DNA of 64,000 nucleotides from Plectrocnemia conspersa (GCA_009617715.1 VTFK01000205.1:682001-746000), one strand, 5' to 3'; positions 12,345 to 24,961 are shown, counted from the stretch's first letter. Numbers and translations are program-made. The notes: generated by a model from the sequence alone, not told the origin.

Positions 12345-12465
12345 ATCTAAACAGTGCATGGGCAATGGAAGAGGTCCCAAATGTAGGTCTAGTGCAATCA
12401 TGCGATTGTACATCACCGCGTTACACGGAACCAAAAGTGTTTGAATTGGAGTATTTAAAAAAAAG
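12345..12465 (+). repeat. R3 dispersed repeat, copy 2
   Basis: CAGTGCATGGGCAATGGAAG, CAAATGTAGGTC and GATTGTACATCACCGCG match 3,895-3,985 in the same orientation. Confidence 0.55.
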
Positions 12466-12559
12466 TGTTTCCTTAACCATTCAGTTTTAAATTATGTGAT
12501 TTGGTGGTAAATTTGTTAAATAAAACATTACAGTAATATTTAAATTGAAAATACATTTA

Positions 12560-13115
12560 TAATAAAAAATCAACAGCACCAGCTGAATTACACAAATTTA
12601 ATATTCTTATAGATTGTATTATCGGTAATTTGACAACTAGATTTAATGCAGAAAAATAAATATCTTATTCATGCACTTTCATGTCCTTATTCCTAAAAGA
12701 AAATCTAAAAAAAATAGTCTCAAATTTATCCCGAAAATATTTTTTAAAATATGTCATTTCAGTAAAATTATATCGAAATACATTTTCACCAGTAGATATA
12801 TATTTTTACCAGTGAAAATATAAATTATTTGGCAGGTGCTAGTAAAATTATATAATTTCAACTTTTTTATATGTAAAGTTCTGTAAATAATCATTATTTA
12901 TTTACATCTGTGTATTTTTTTTAAAGTCCGAATACATTTTTACCAGTAGATATAGCGAAAATATAATTTAACTGATAGGCGCTAATATGCTGCTCTATGT
13001 CTATGAAACACAATTTGACAGTTGCGAAACGTCCATTTGCTGTTCAAACCCAAACCTAACCTAATAAAAGTTCTCAAAAAGTTTTCATTAGGTCAAGTCC
13101 AAAATATAAACTTAG
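12560..13115 (+). repeat. R1 family copy
   Basis: It starts with CAACAGCACCAGCTGAATTA, continues with ACCAGTGAAAATATAAATTA and GGCAGGTGCTAGTAAAATTA, and ends with GACAGTTGCGAAACGTCCAT, TTGCTGTTCAAACCCAAACC and TAGGTCAAGTCCAAAATA. The same blocks occur at 45,105-45,560 and partly at 27,905-28,060. The terminal palindrome of the family is missing here. Confidence 0.7.
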
Positions 13116-15740
13116 TTGTATTACATACTATACAATTAAACCGCTGAATAAACTTAACAGCGACGTGCTAAACATCGATTACGTGCTACTTCAATATGTG
13201 ATTACAATTTTAAATAAACTTGTAATAACAGGTTGACTAAAATGAGTTTAAACCTATTCCAGGCAAAACCGTATTAAAGCTAGTTTGTATATTACCACCA
13301 CAATAAATTTTATTGCAATTTACTCAGTGTGAAATACCTTGAATGATTCTAGACTCGCAAAACATATTTTTAACTGAAGTCTTGTTGGAGATGATGTTTA
13401 TTAAGACGACATTAATTATTTTTTTATGACGCAATTTATTACATATTTTATTAATTAGTAGTTATAGTTTAAAATTATTATGTTAAAAACAGTTTTTATA
13501 GCTTAGCTGTCTTCATTTATAGTCGTTTTTTCCACTTCAAAGGCTCAATATCAGATGATTTATATCGTAATTTTTATATTTTAATCAAACATTTTTGCTT
13601 TACAAACAAATAACTTATTAGACTACGTAAATTGTAACGGTTTAAAATTTTCTTGAAAATTATATATGCTCCATGGGAAACATTTTTCAATTTCGGCCGA
13701 ATTCCTTTGCTATTGACAGATAATGACATTTTTTTATGCATCGACTGGCTTAAGAGTAATTTATTTGTGATCCCCGTTTTTTTAAAGCCGTTATATATTA
13801 TTATAGAATCCAGTATGTATTTAATGGTGATATATTTATTGTGCAAAACATTGAGTGATTTAAAATAAATTGGTAATCGGCATTTTAATTCATATCGTTA
13901 CTTACTCTGATTACACACACGCATGCACAGTAGCTCTTAACATTTTATTGTTATTTTGCACGCACGCCGACAGTTTCCCACCGCCGCGGTAGCATCCTTC
14001 TTCCTTTCATTGAAACGTTACAATATTCGTATGGCATTATATCAGTTAACGTCCATCAAACGAAAACTTTTTTACACACGACTTATTCAACCGTGACCAC
14101 TGCTCAGTGTGTGAGTAGTTTTTTCACTACACACTTTTTTAAAGGCCGACGTCTTAACCCTTCAATATATGAATACACAATAAAAACCTTAATGGATTTT
14201 TAAGGCAACTTTCAATTAATTTGAATGAACACCCAAGAGCTTTTTTGATACTTTGCGTTTTTGTGTACAGTGTGTGTGTGTGCTTTTTATGACGCATTAT
14301 TTTTCTACTGTGTCATCCCTCGACGGCGTAATGGCCACAATGAAACGATGCGGACGTGAGACATATGCTGAACGGGAAGTCTACTTTGGGCCATTTGTAT
14401 TAATTAAAAACGAATCATCGTCGGTCTACTATAGGGACTCGATAAAATGTTTATATCTACCAAAAAAAAATGTATGTGTTTGTATGAAGAAAAAATCTTT
14501 GCGTCTAGACGCAAAAATGTGAGATTATTATTTATTAAATAGCAGAGAATAAATCTTGACTATTTATTATTTTTTTCGAAAAGTCCATATACATATGTAT
14601 AGATCAGAATAATGCTTATTATAAATAAATTTAATTTTTCATGAGTAGTAAATATACTTTCAGTTAAATTTTAAACGAGTTCTATGTTTTAACTGCACTA
14701 CATACTTTGAGTGAAACAGGAAATAATTTTTATAGTCATAAATAATTACATACCCAAGCCTTTTATTGTTTCCATAAACGCTTCGGTTCACGCAGCACAG
14801 TTGTCATTTTGTCGCAGCGCTCGTTTTACCCTAATCTTTATATTCGATCTCATTTTGGTCCAGCTTGCGTTGCACAGTTGTACCCCCTTGATCGATGACA
14901 CTCAACAGATTTATATCTTATGAGACGGTCGTAAAAAACACGGACTTTGACCACAAAAAGTATCGTCCACTTCCCACAGCCCCATCAGCCGTATGGAAAT
15001 TCATCCCTTCGTTAACCCTCCAACCCTGTAGGAGCAAATAAAACATGAAGATTGTCTACTACGTAATCGCGTTTTTTACTATCGACAAAAAATACAAGAT
15101 AAATAATATTTAAACTGACCATGTACGTTCCCATGGAAAAGGTCATGCGCACCTTTGTCCGCTCGAACCCTTCCTAATTTTTTCGGAAGTTTTTTATTCA
15201 ACGTCCATAGGCAATCGCATGTCGTATGTAGATGAAGTTGACCGTTCTTAATTAACGTACTATGGAAAGAAGAAAAATAAAAAAAAAACTTAAGACTACA
15301 TGATGAATTTCAAATCAGGCTTTCCTCGAAAAGCCATAGCCCGGGGTATGCAAATTTTTGGCTGTCATAAAGTGGCGTGGTAGTGTGCCGTTACTCATTA
15401 TTATGTCAGAGCAAATTTCTTGTATGACTTCAGAAATGTATTTTCTTCTTGTTTTAAAAGACCGCCATACGACTGATAGAATCTGACCTAACCCCTTTAT
15501 GTAGTTTTAACGAAAGGAATCATCGCTGTTATTATTATCCGGGGGTCGCTCGGCAAGGTGATATATAAATGTTATTTTTTTAACAAGAGTTTCTCAAACT
15601 TCAAAATAGTTCATGAATTTCATTAATGAACTATTTTAAAAGTCCAGAGCATTGTAGTATTTCATTGAAAATAGTAGAATTAAATAACTTTATGACTAGT
15701 TATCCAATGTTCTTTGCAAATATGTTATTTATTTTATATA
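13116..15740. other. Intergenic, no gene supported
   Basis: Two overlapping ORFs on opposite strands (13,574-13,846 and 13,653-13,868) are not recognisable. GC-richer patches lie near 13,915-14,110, 14,780-15,060 and 15,290-15,420. A short inverted repeat (AAAATAGTTCAT at 15,603-15,614, ATGAACTATTTT at 15,626-15,637) is present. Confidence 0.4.
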
Positions 15741-16971
15741 TTTATTTATTTATTTATTAAAATTATAACCATCGTGACCTGACAGGCAAACCCAATGCGT
15801 CACGATAGTCAAAAGTACAAATATATCATAATACATACAAATATAAACAAGACAAAACAACAGACACAAATCACCTCAACAGGTGTGCATTGTCCCATAC
15901 GAACTGAACCAAAACTCCATATGTGCAAGAGAAAATGTCAATATTTCTATGGACAGAATTGAGCAGATGAATAGCCTTGGCCAGAGAAGAGTTGGCAAGT
16001 GCTCCAGTTCTAGACTTTACAGGCAAGAATAGTGGACGCGACTGAGAACACTAACCACCTTCAGGAGCCCACACTTGAAGCTGCTCGAGCACTGAAGGAT
16101 TGTCTACGATGCCCTTGATCAATTTCCAGAAGTGTTTAATTACATAAATACTTCTGCGAGTCGACAAAGAAACGTATCCCAGGGCTCCCAAAATAAAAGC
16201 ACTGGGAAACAAGAACGGATAATATCCGTATTCCTTCAAGTATAAACATCGAAGAAATTTACGTTGTACTTTTTCCAGCTTCAATTCATTACATTGATTC
16301 ATTACGCCTGGGATCCAAATGATGGAGCTAGTTTCTTGTATGCTGCGGACTAGAGTATCATAAAGAGTGCGCAATACTAAAGTATTCCTGAAGTAACGCG
16401 CATTTCTCAAGATAAAACCGAGCATTTTTAAGGATTTGCTATGAGTCTCTGCAATGTGCTGGCTAAATTTCCAACGTTCTTCGAAAGTCACTCCTAAATC
16501 CTTAGTTGAAGAAAACCTTTCCAGAAAATATCCGCCTAGATGGTATGAATATTTTGCCTGCGTTAATGACCTTGAAAATGAAATTGTGTGACATTTCTTT
16601 ACACTGAAAGGCAATTGGTTATAGCAAGTCCATTTCCATATAGAGTTGAGATCCTCCTGTAGGTCGAGGGGATCAGAAATCGAATGCATTTTCTTGTAAA
16701 TTTTCAAGTCATCTGCATATAATAAAAAATCTGAATGCTCTATTGCTGTTTCTATGTCATTAATGAACAATAAAAACAACAATGGACCCAAATTGGATCC
16801 TTGAGGTACTTCAGTAGGGGTCTTATATCGTTCTGAAAAAGAGTTATTATACTTGACGAATTGATATCTATTGGTCAAGTAATTTGAGAATAGATTTATG
16901 AGATCTTCAGAAAACCCGAAATTAGATAACTTTTTTACAAGTAAAGTATGGTTAACTTTATCAAATGCTTT
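15741..16971 (-). mobile_element. 5'-truncated LINE, copy 2, open frame intact
   Basis: This is the same element as 9,262-10,776, inserted in the opposite orientation. The frame ending at 16,051 stays open from RT motif A (KAFDKVNH) through motif B (PQGSNLGPLLF), motif C (LLYADDLKI) and the C-terminus (WAPEGG). Homology to copy 1 stops at about 16,971, so this copy is more severely 5'-truncated. It keeps the five residues before YADD that copy 1 has lost and has no frameshift. The 3' tail, read on the minus strand, is (AATA)n. High similarity between copies suggests recent activity of the family; neither copy can be autonomous. Confidence 0.9.
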
Positions 16972-17234
16972 AATAAAAATAAAAATTGTCTTATGCAGTA
17001 AATAGAGAAATAATGAGTAGCTGTAAAATATCACTAATATAATAAATAAAAATATTATTAATTACAATATTTATTACAATTTTATAATGAAACAAATTAA
17101 AATATCTAGTGAAATAAATTTATTTATTTTATTATTATAGGATACGTTTCACTACATGTAAAACTATATCAAAGTTTTCACTAGTTCATAAAATCAACAA
17201 TTCTCAATGAATTAAATATTTTAAGATGCAGTTT

Positions 17235-17612
17235 TTATAGCCTTGCTATAGTACAGTCACAATGTCTAGAAGATCTGGATTCAAATCCCATATAAATCCT
17301 ACTGATTTATCAGAATTAGTCATTATTATATAATTAAAAACATAACAAATAAGGTTTTCTTAGATCTTCCTAATCTCATGTATGAATATCGTGATGAATA
17401 ATTAAAATCGAGATAGTTCGTGCAAAGTAACATCTATTGTTTGTAAGTTGTATTATGTTTATAACCATAATGACGCAATGAGAAAAACATAAAATAAAAT
17501 TATTAATAAAATAAATGCTCATGATTTACGGACTTTAATTTCAGTCTGGTATCTCACTACTTACTTAGTAGTTGTTGATTGTGTTTACACTGCTGCAACG
17601 CTATCATTTCCT
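17235..17612 (+). repeat. tRNA-derived SINE, near full length
   Basis: The head reads like a tRNA with a B-box-type sequence GGATTCAAATCCC at 17,277-17,289, preceded by GTCTAGAAGATCT where an anticodon arm would sit. The body follows (TTTTCTTAGATCTTCCTAATC, then TGAATATCGTGATGAATAATT, then ACATCTATTGTTTG), then the 3' block (CTCACTACTTACTTAGTAGTTG, TGCTGCAACGCTATC). The order of blocks defines the family, which has about ten copies in this window. Confidence 0.7.
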
Positions 17613-17879
17613 ATAGTGTTTCTCGTATCTCGGTGTTTTCAATTGATACATCAATTTGAGGCAATATTTATGCATGTAAATTATATAAAATATAAACGAA
17701 CCCAAAAAATGTTAGAACATATATTAAAACACACGAATATATAATTATTAATTAATCTTAAATGAGATATTATTATACTTTTGACTAAAATATTTAATGC
17801 GTCACTTTTCATTACATAATATTTTCTCTAGTGTTTCGCAAATAAATGATTAGATTTTTAACATTTATTAAGACTTCAT

Positions 17880-18430
17880 AATATAATCATTTTCAAGTCT
17901 TCGTTTTTTTGTTGACCGATAAATATTCAAGGAAATCGAAAAAAAATATTTGCAATCGTTATTCCTCGAGTCAGTCATAAAACTTGTATTATTAAACCAT
18001 GTTTTTGAGTTTTAAATCTGGCTCTATTTTTGTACTACCTGCTCTAAATAAAGCTGTGAATTTATGGGATCATTTATATGTAAACATTAAGTATTGTTTT
18101 ATTTAGCCGGTGAACGAACCCTTACCAAAGACTTATTAATATGAACATTATTAAGTAATTGATCCTTCTATTATTATTTTTTTGCTAATCGGCATATGTT
18201 TAAAGAAGTTGAACATATTCGGTCATAATACTTATAATGGCAAACAAATTTTGGTTGATAATCGGTAAATGTTTTCATATAAATCTGCCTCTTTTCTCAC
18301 TACCTGCCTTGAATGCAACTGTAAATTAAGCAGATTTAAATCCATTACTTTTCTTCAAAATTGCAGCATTTAAAAATATCAGTATACATTATTTGTGTAT
18401 TAAAAAAATATTTAATAGAAATCTAAAAAA
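17880..18430 (+). repeat. Two adjacent R2 repeat copies
   Basis: A first unit (about 17,880-18,065: GACCGATAAATATT, TCGAGTCAGTCATAAAACTT, ACTACCTGCTCTAAATAAAG) and a second (about 18,090-18,430: TTATTTAGCCGGTGAACGAA, ATCGGTAAATGTTTTCATAT, CACTACCTGCCTTGAATGCA) lie in tandem. They match 880-1,160 and 48,218-48,540. Confidence 0.6.
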
Positions 18431-19919
18431 AGTTGAATAATGTAAAATCATTATTTTGCATCGATTAATTTAGAAATTTTTAGTAATATATTAAAATATA
18501 AACTGAATATTGAGATTCGTAGAACGATGGACTAGGGTCAAAATTATACATATTTGTTTTGGCTTGAATGACCCGCGACTATTTCGTGAAATGAGATATT
18601 TTTATCAGTTTCAAAACGACGAAAGCGCCCCTCGTTGCAATCAAGCCACTATCTACTTGGGGTGCATTTAAATTAAAACAGAATAAGGTCGCATATAAAA
18701 GCTCGGGAAACTATATTTCAACCCTTCGTCGTGTATTTTTTGTAGCAATAAAACGCGGAAGATGGGTTATTCTTCTTCCTGGTTTGTTGTACTCTCTCGT
18801 GTAAGTTTCCCAGGACCGTATTTACCTATTATATTTTTTATATTAAACAATAAAAAATCGTCCATTATGCGATATTAAGTTTGTTAAAAAAAATCTTCTC
18901 GTGCATATTAAACAAGCAACACGTTTTATACAATGAGTGATTTGCATATATGCATATGTCAAAACTACTACTAAATTTTTTTTTACTTAGTTTATATGTA
19001 TATTTAATGGTACAGTTGATGCTATATCATGATCACATTTTTAAGTAAGCGACTTCATTCGTATAGCAAAATTACTAAGATTTTTTTTGATTGATTTTTT
19101 AAAATAAATCAAAGAGTTATTAATAATATTTTTTTAAATATATTATTGAAATAATAATACAGTTATTAATGATGAGCTCTAAATAAAAAAATAATATATT
19201 AATATTTCTTAATTAATTCATCAAATATATTTAGTTTCATATATACGTCTCTCATTACGAAATATTTTATTATATTTCGTGTTAGCGATATAATGACATG
19301 GAATCATTTTTTTATTCACTTCCTAATCCTGCCCTTCAACGCAGTACCCACCTGCGCTGTTGTGTGGTTAACTAAAAAGTCCACGTGTAAAAAATATGAG
19401 CGTTAACCCTTCATCCGCTACCCTCCTTGCTCAAACCCACAGTTAATATTCTTACTTGTAATAATATACGAGGGATGCAAATTATCATTAAATATCGATT
19501 TACGTAATTTTAAAAATATGTAATTTATTTGAAAATCTCAAAATATTTATATTTCTTATAATTAACTCATTTAATTTATATGCAACAATTTTAATAATAT
19601 AATTAATAATAATACAGATTTATTATAATTTTTAATACAAATTGAGAAGTATTACTTTTTATACGCGTGTATAAAAAATATGCGGTATATACCTGTTCAT
19701 GGGTTAGTGACCCTTCTCAACCCTCATCAATCTCTCTCAATGGTAGGTCGATTATTGATTTGTCGAAATCATCCCCATTGAACGCGATAATCTTTTAATG
19801 TTGTTTTGATTATTTTGAATCACAAATTGCATTGGGGTGATCAATCCGTTTTATATTATAGTATAAATTTATGAAATTATTGACCCCATAATTTGAGAAC
19901 GAAATTTATGATTATTAAA
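18431..19919. other. AT-rich intergenic, nothing recognised
   Basis: I see no ORF or known element. Slightly GC-richer stretches occur at 18,560-18,800 and 19,320-19,440. Confidence 0.5.
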
Positions 19920-20030
19920 TAATTATCATTTCGATTGCTCATCACATTATATTTTCTTAGATTTTCCTAATCTCACCGATGAATATCGTTATGATTAAAT
20001 CAAATTGAAGTAGGTCGTATATAGTAAGAA
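19920..20030 (+). repeat. SINE fragment (body only)
   Basis: CATTTCGATTGCTCATCACA, TTTTCTTAGATTTTCCTAAT, CTCACCGATGAATATCG and GAAGTAGGTCGT match the body of the SINE at 17,330-17,430. Confidence 0.5.
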
Positions 20031-20379
20031 CAGATTTAATGGTTGCCATTCTAAAACAAGACTATCAAATTTTTGTATTATAAGATATTTACAGAGGCAA
20101 TTTTTTTAAGAATTTATAGAACTTTCGTATACAAATCAAACTTTAACCACAAAATCTAATCAATACATAATTTAATTAAAAATACTTTAATGTAATTTGT
20201 CTGATATTGATTTTAGGCATAAATATTTTTAATAATCCAACTATACTTTAGATCAAAAACACGTATTGTTAATTTTTGCACCCGTTAAAGAAAGTTAAAA
20301 AAAATTATCCCTTTGTTATTTATTATTAATATTTTTTAAGAAGGGTATGTGCAATTTTTTTTTTATTAAAACACATTCA

Positions 20380-20935
20380 TCTTTTGATTCATACGGTTAA
20401 TTATATGTGCAATCACGTCTCCATTTCCCACATAGAGTCTCTCCAAAGATTCTCAGTGTCTAAAAAAATTCATATGCAAATTTTGGGAGCGTCCAAAAAA
20501 ACAAAGCTCTCACCGCCGCCGTTGCTTTCCCATGAGCGAAAATCTAAAAAAAACTCGATATTGAACGCAAGGAGAGTGCCCCCGGGCAATTGTTCAGAAG
20601 GTGCACGGATTTTTTTTGCTACTTCGTTCTCGTGATAAGCAACCTTAATTATTCACGTTTTTTGCCCGATAGACAATGGGTCGGCGATGCATCTATATGC
20701 ATACGTAATCGGGATTAAGTGTGTCCTCTGTTGAAAAAAGAGACAAAGGCGTATGCAAAACGACTTCTTCGCTCACCCCGTTAAGTGTGAGAAGAATCAA
20801 TAGGGTGTCATTTTTTTCGCCCCGCGTCGTGTCATCGTTTCGCTTTCGCCCTTTTTTGTTAATTTATGCAAAATATAGGACGATGTTTAGGTATTCAATG
20901 GACGGAGTCGTTTAGCATACTTGCGCATGCACGCA
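20380..20935. other. GC-richer patch, possible regulatory or 5' exon DNA
   Basis: This contains CpG-bearing blocks (CTCACCGCCGCCGTTGC at 20,510; CGCCCCGCGTCGTGTCATCG near 20,818) and a GCATGCACGCATGC run near 20,925. Short ORFs (20,384-20,635 and 20,721-20,915) match nothing I know. It lies about 5.4 kb upstream of the first recognised nab exon, so it is one candidate for the unseen nab 5' exon or promoter, without proof. Confidence 0.3.
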
Positions 20936-21572
20936 TGCATACTGCTAATCGTGTTTGGACTAAAATAATTTTGAAAATACATAAATAAATTTTGATCTTA
21001 GACAATTTCAATTAAATTTTTGAAAACAACACCGATAAAATGTTTGTCACATTCGATAAATACCTTAATAGACTCAACAACTTGTTTCTCTTATTCTGAC
21101 ATTCCATACCTGAATGGAACTTTGAGTATATATATTTTTTAAGCAAAACTGTTCAACAGAATTTTTGCTACAAAGATAAGATAATTTATTTAATATGAAG
21201 AATTCTTTTTATTAAAAATAATGTTTGTTGATTTAAAATGAAATAATTTAGAAAACACATAAATAATACTTAACGAATAGTAAATTGTAGAAAAAAATCA
21301 GTGTTTCTCAACATATAATTACTTTGATTTATTTTACTACGATTCTGTATTAGTTTGTTTTAATGTATTTTAACACCATCTAACATTAAATTTCGGTTAT
21401 TTACCTTACATATTTTTTGTACATTTTTCTGCTTCAGTGGATTTTTTTCATATCAATTCAGAGGCTCTCAATGTATATTTAAAAAAATAATATAATGTAT
21501 TTTTTGTTATGTTTATTTACGTATTCTTTAATTTATTGCTATTACTTTCTATAAAAATCATTTACATTAAAT

Positions 21573-21663
21573 CAAATTTTAAATATATAACTATATAATT
21601 GAAAGAACAAATTTTAAATATATAACTATATAATTGAAAGATCAATTGCCGTACATGTACGGC
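21573..21663. repeat. 35 bp tandem duplication plus 16 bp palindrome
   Basis: CAAATTTTAAATATATAACT and the following 15 bases occur twice back to back (21,573-21,607 and 21,608-21,642) with one terminal difference. Just downstream, GCCGTACATGTACGGC at 21,648-21,663 is a perfect palindrome. Confidence 0.85.
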
Positions 21664-21804
21664 GATACCGGTCAGAGTGTTAAACGTTGTCGATTTAGAA
21701 TAAAATAATTAACAAAACACATAAATAAAACTTTTTTGATAGTATTAATTCTCGTGGTTTTATATTAAAAGCAATTTTAATTAAGATGAAATAAACTAAA
21801 ACAA

Positions 21805-22150
21805 CATGGCGTTAACCCAATATGTTAAAACGGTGTTAACACAATCAAAAAACTATTAAGTAGTGAGACACCGGACTGAAATCAAAGTCTGTGAATCAGT
21901 GACATATATTTCATTAATTATAAATTAGTGTTGGAGCTTATAATCAATAGATGTCACTGATTTTATTTTAATTATCCATTACGATATTCATCCGTGAGAT
22001 TATGAAAATCTAGGAAAACCAAATCTGCTATAATCGATCGAAATTATAATTTTATAATAATCTGATTTCACAGACAAAATATAAATTGAAAAACATTAGG
22101 TTCCATATTGGATCACTGACAATACCACTGATTTATTTGACTAATGAGAT
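21805..22150 (-). repeat. tRNA-derived SINE copy, near full length body
   Basis: Read on the minus strand it carries the family blocks in order: head remnant, TTTTCCTAGATTTTCATAATC, AGTGACATCTATTGATTATA, the TCAGTCCGGTGTCTCACTAC block and CTACTTAATAGTTTTTTGAT. It ends near 21,805 with the block also seen at 40,380 and 42,121 (GGCGTTA[A/G]CCCAAT on the plus strand). Confidence 0.65.
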
Positions 22151-22539
22151 TAAATTAAATATTGTATTAAAATGCTAGTTACATATAAAAAATACTGAGA
22201 ATATTTTTTGTAGGAATATCAATGTGTAATAGTTTTAAAATGTAAAATATTTATTAATGATACTATTTTTATGAATCACTTGTAATTGGTATTTTATTTT
22301 TAGGAAAATGAAACAATGACACTTACAAGAGATACTTTTAAAGGCTTTGTTTTTAAAAGCGTAGATCTCTCATGGAATTGAAATAAAAAGAGTTATAAAT
22401 ATTCAATTTAACTCGAACATGTTAGTTTGGTTAATTTAAATTACGATTATATTGACTATATTTTAATATGTATTTAATGAAATCGTGTGTTTTGGTTCCA
22501 TCATGTGCGTTCGACAGTTTCCTGAATACAATACAGACA

Positions 22540-22880
22540 ATAGTAGTATGAATGTGCAAAGTATCTCGTCTCGGAAGCTGCCGGTCCCATTGTGATTCAG
22601 ATCATAGGACAGCTAATTCCTTTTTAACGCACCGCATCCTCCTTTTTGCATCACTATATGCCTATACATTATTCCGATGCAAATTCACGCCGCAATGTTT
22701 GATCACAGGACGGACCACACCCAGAAAACATCCTAATTGCCCTTAGTCCTTTGTGCGCCGCGTTACGGTTTTGAATAATTAACCCGTGCGAAACAAACAT
22801 CATCAGACCTAATTCCCAACTATATATCTCGGTTGGTATATCCTGATTGCAACCAGATCCACCGTGAGACGATGATGACA
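22540..22880. other. GC-richer unique patch
   Basis: Base composition is balanced against AT-rich flanks. Opposing ORFs (22,552-22,746 plus, 22,669-22,881 minus) are not recognisable. It could be conserved regulatory DNA or an exon. Confidence 0.3.
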
Positions 22881-23114
22881 ATATGTAATGAAAATATTCT
22901 GACTAATTTAAAATTGAATTGAGCTTCATTAAGCAAACACTTCATTAATGCTCTGAATGTGATGGACCAAAATATCTGTGGAATAGATTTTGAACCATCG
23001 ATTGAACCACAAACGTATTGTCGGTGACCAAATAGAACTCACAAAGGCTTGGTGCATAAATTTAACAATTAAAAAATTATAATTACATAAAATTGAAATA
23101 TCAGTTTCAATGCT

Positions 23115-23285
23115 TCCCATTTTGTTAAAACTTTTTTTTTCAGACGTCTAGGAAAACCAAATTTGTGAAGATCTATTACAAGTATAAATATATAATAATC
23201 ACTATTTCGATCTTACAGTCCATATGATATTAGAATTCTTGCAGGTATTAGTCACCGACTGGTTGTTAATAATATGTTTATAGGA
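23115..23285 (-). repeat. SINE fragment
   Basis: CTAGGAAAACCAAATTTGTG, CACTATTTCGATCTTACAGT and GCAGGTATTAGTCACCGACTGG match the head and body seen at 40,540-40,665. Confidence 0.55.
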
Positions 23286-24447
23286 TTTTTTCTGTAAAAA
23301 ATACTTAATTTTGATTGGCACTCTACAAATATATCATAACATTGTTCCATTATCACCAATTTGATAGTTCTCACGTTTTATCCGGTGCTATAAAACATAT
23401 TCCCGTCTAGTCCGACACCCTTTAAGTTTTATTGTTTTTTTCACTCATTCCGATTTTTTTTCTCACTTTTTCCCATAACTCGTTGCTCGCAACGAAGAAG
23501 CATTCATAATTAGTTTTTTCTCTAGGCGAGATGAGTTTTTTTTATCAACTACTCGCTTACCTGTCGGGTGAAAAAACACAGGTGGGTTAGTTAGTAACCC
23601 TGTTGTCCAAACAATCTCCCCTGTTCTGTATTCAAATTCCATCGAGCTCATCTCACGCGTTTTTTCACTATTGTTTTTTATGATAGGACCCGTTTTTTTG
23701 GTCCAATATCATTTTTTACTCCTAACTCGGATCATTATTGTTTTACTATCTCTTTTTTTTTGTTATATGTAAATTTGTATGTAATATTTTCTTGCGGCGA
23801 ACGAAAGGGATAATGAAAGGCTATTTTTGTTATACATGATATGCATTTTTGTTGCGCGGATAAAAAACGCGTGAGAAACGAACAAAAAAATTGTGACGTC
23901 ACAATTGATCTTAGTGCCTTACATTATAATAAGTGAGGGTATTTTTTTTAAATTAAGTAGACCTTACAAGTTTTTTTACATCGAATAAAAATAATATAAT
24001 GTTTTTTTAATATGTATAAAATACTTCTGTTATAAAAGCAATTTATTATACCTAAAAATAATTTTAATTAAACAAAAAAATTAAAAATTATATCTATTTT
24101 TTAAAACATAAATATTATTAAATGTATTATATATTACTTCCCCCCCCCCATCTCCCATATTATATAAATAAGAAAAAAATAATATTAGTAATTTTTCTTA
24201 AGTATCAAATTACAAAAGTACTGTTTTCGCTTGTTGAAAAAGTCAATAATATGTCACTACGCGGCCTAAAATCACCGTATAAAAAAAAAAAAAACTCTAG
24301 CTGTTTAAATAATTAAAATATTGATGACCTTAAGTGGTTAATTTTATTCTTTAATATTATAATTTAGTATCATAATATTAAATATTGAATAATAAATCCT
24401 GATATTTCAAATATTCAAATATTCCAGATTCATCTGTTTTTTCAGCT
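23286..24447. other. Intergenic, low-complexity tracts
   Basis: A TTTTTT/CACTC-rich patch lies at 23,420-23,900. A poly-C run occurs near 24,140 and an A run near 24,281. The only ORFs are short and unrecognised. Confidence 0.4.
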
Positions 24448-24961
24448 CGGTGATTTTACCGGACAGAATTATTCCGGACTCGAATTTTGCGGACAGGAAC
24501 TTTCCGGACACTGATTTTTCCGGACAGAATTTTTGCGGACACTGGTTATTTTGGACATTGATTATTCCGGACAAAAAATATTTTTAATATTTTATTTTAA
24601 GAAATTTAGATTGTTGAATTTGTAATTATAAAACATAGTTCAATGTAGCTATAAACTTTAATTAAACCCAATGAAGCAATATTTTTACTTCGTGAAAAAT
24701 CGCAGAAAATGACAATCTCGAACTTATTTTAATTACTTTTCTATTATTGAAATCGTATTTTTTTCACAAAGTAAAATATTGATTCATTATATTTAATTCA
24801 AGTTAATTGCTACATTGAACTCCGTAGTTAAAAATTCAACAATCTAAAAGTTTACCTTAATTATTTTTTTAATACAATATTAAAAATATGTTTGTCTGGA
24901 ATAATATATGTCCGCAAAAATCCTGTCCGAAATAATCATGTCCGTAAAAATCCGAGCACCG
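24448..24961. mobile_element. Foldback element with 15-16 bp periodic terminal arms
   Basis: The termini are CGGTG and CACCG. The left arm holds eight units ending in GGACA/GGACT at 24,461, 24,476, 24,491, 24,506, 24,522, 24,537, 24,553 and 24,569, a spacing of 15-16 bp. The right arm has the complementary TGTCC units at about 24,910, 24,924 and 24,940 plus degraded ones. Inside, TAGATTGTTGAATTTGTAAT near 24,608 pairs with the complement near 24,848, so the whole 514 bp is one long inverted repeat. There is no ORF. It behaves like a non-autonomous foldback/MITE-type element; the superfamily is not assignable because I see no clear target duplication. Confidence 0.8.

Noticed and set aside
13574..13868. 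Overlapping 90- and 71-codon ORFs on both strands
   Set aside because: AT-rich, low complexity, no motif, signal or splice context.
17240..17290. Possible functional tRNA gene
   Set aside because: The B-box and arm-like text belong to a SINE head; no complete cloverleaf with matched acceptor stem is visible and the head recurs in dispersed copies.
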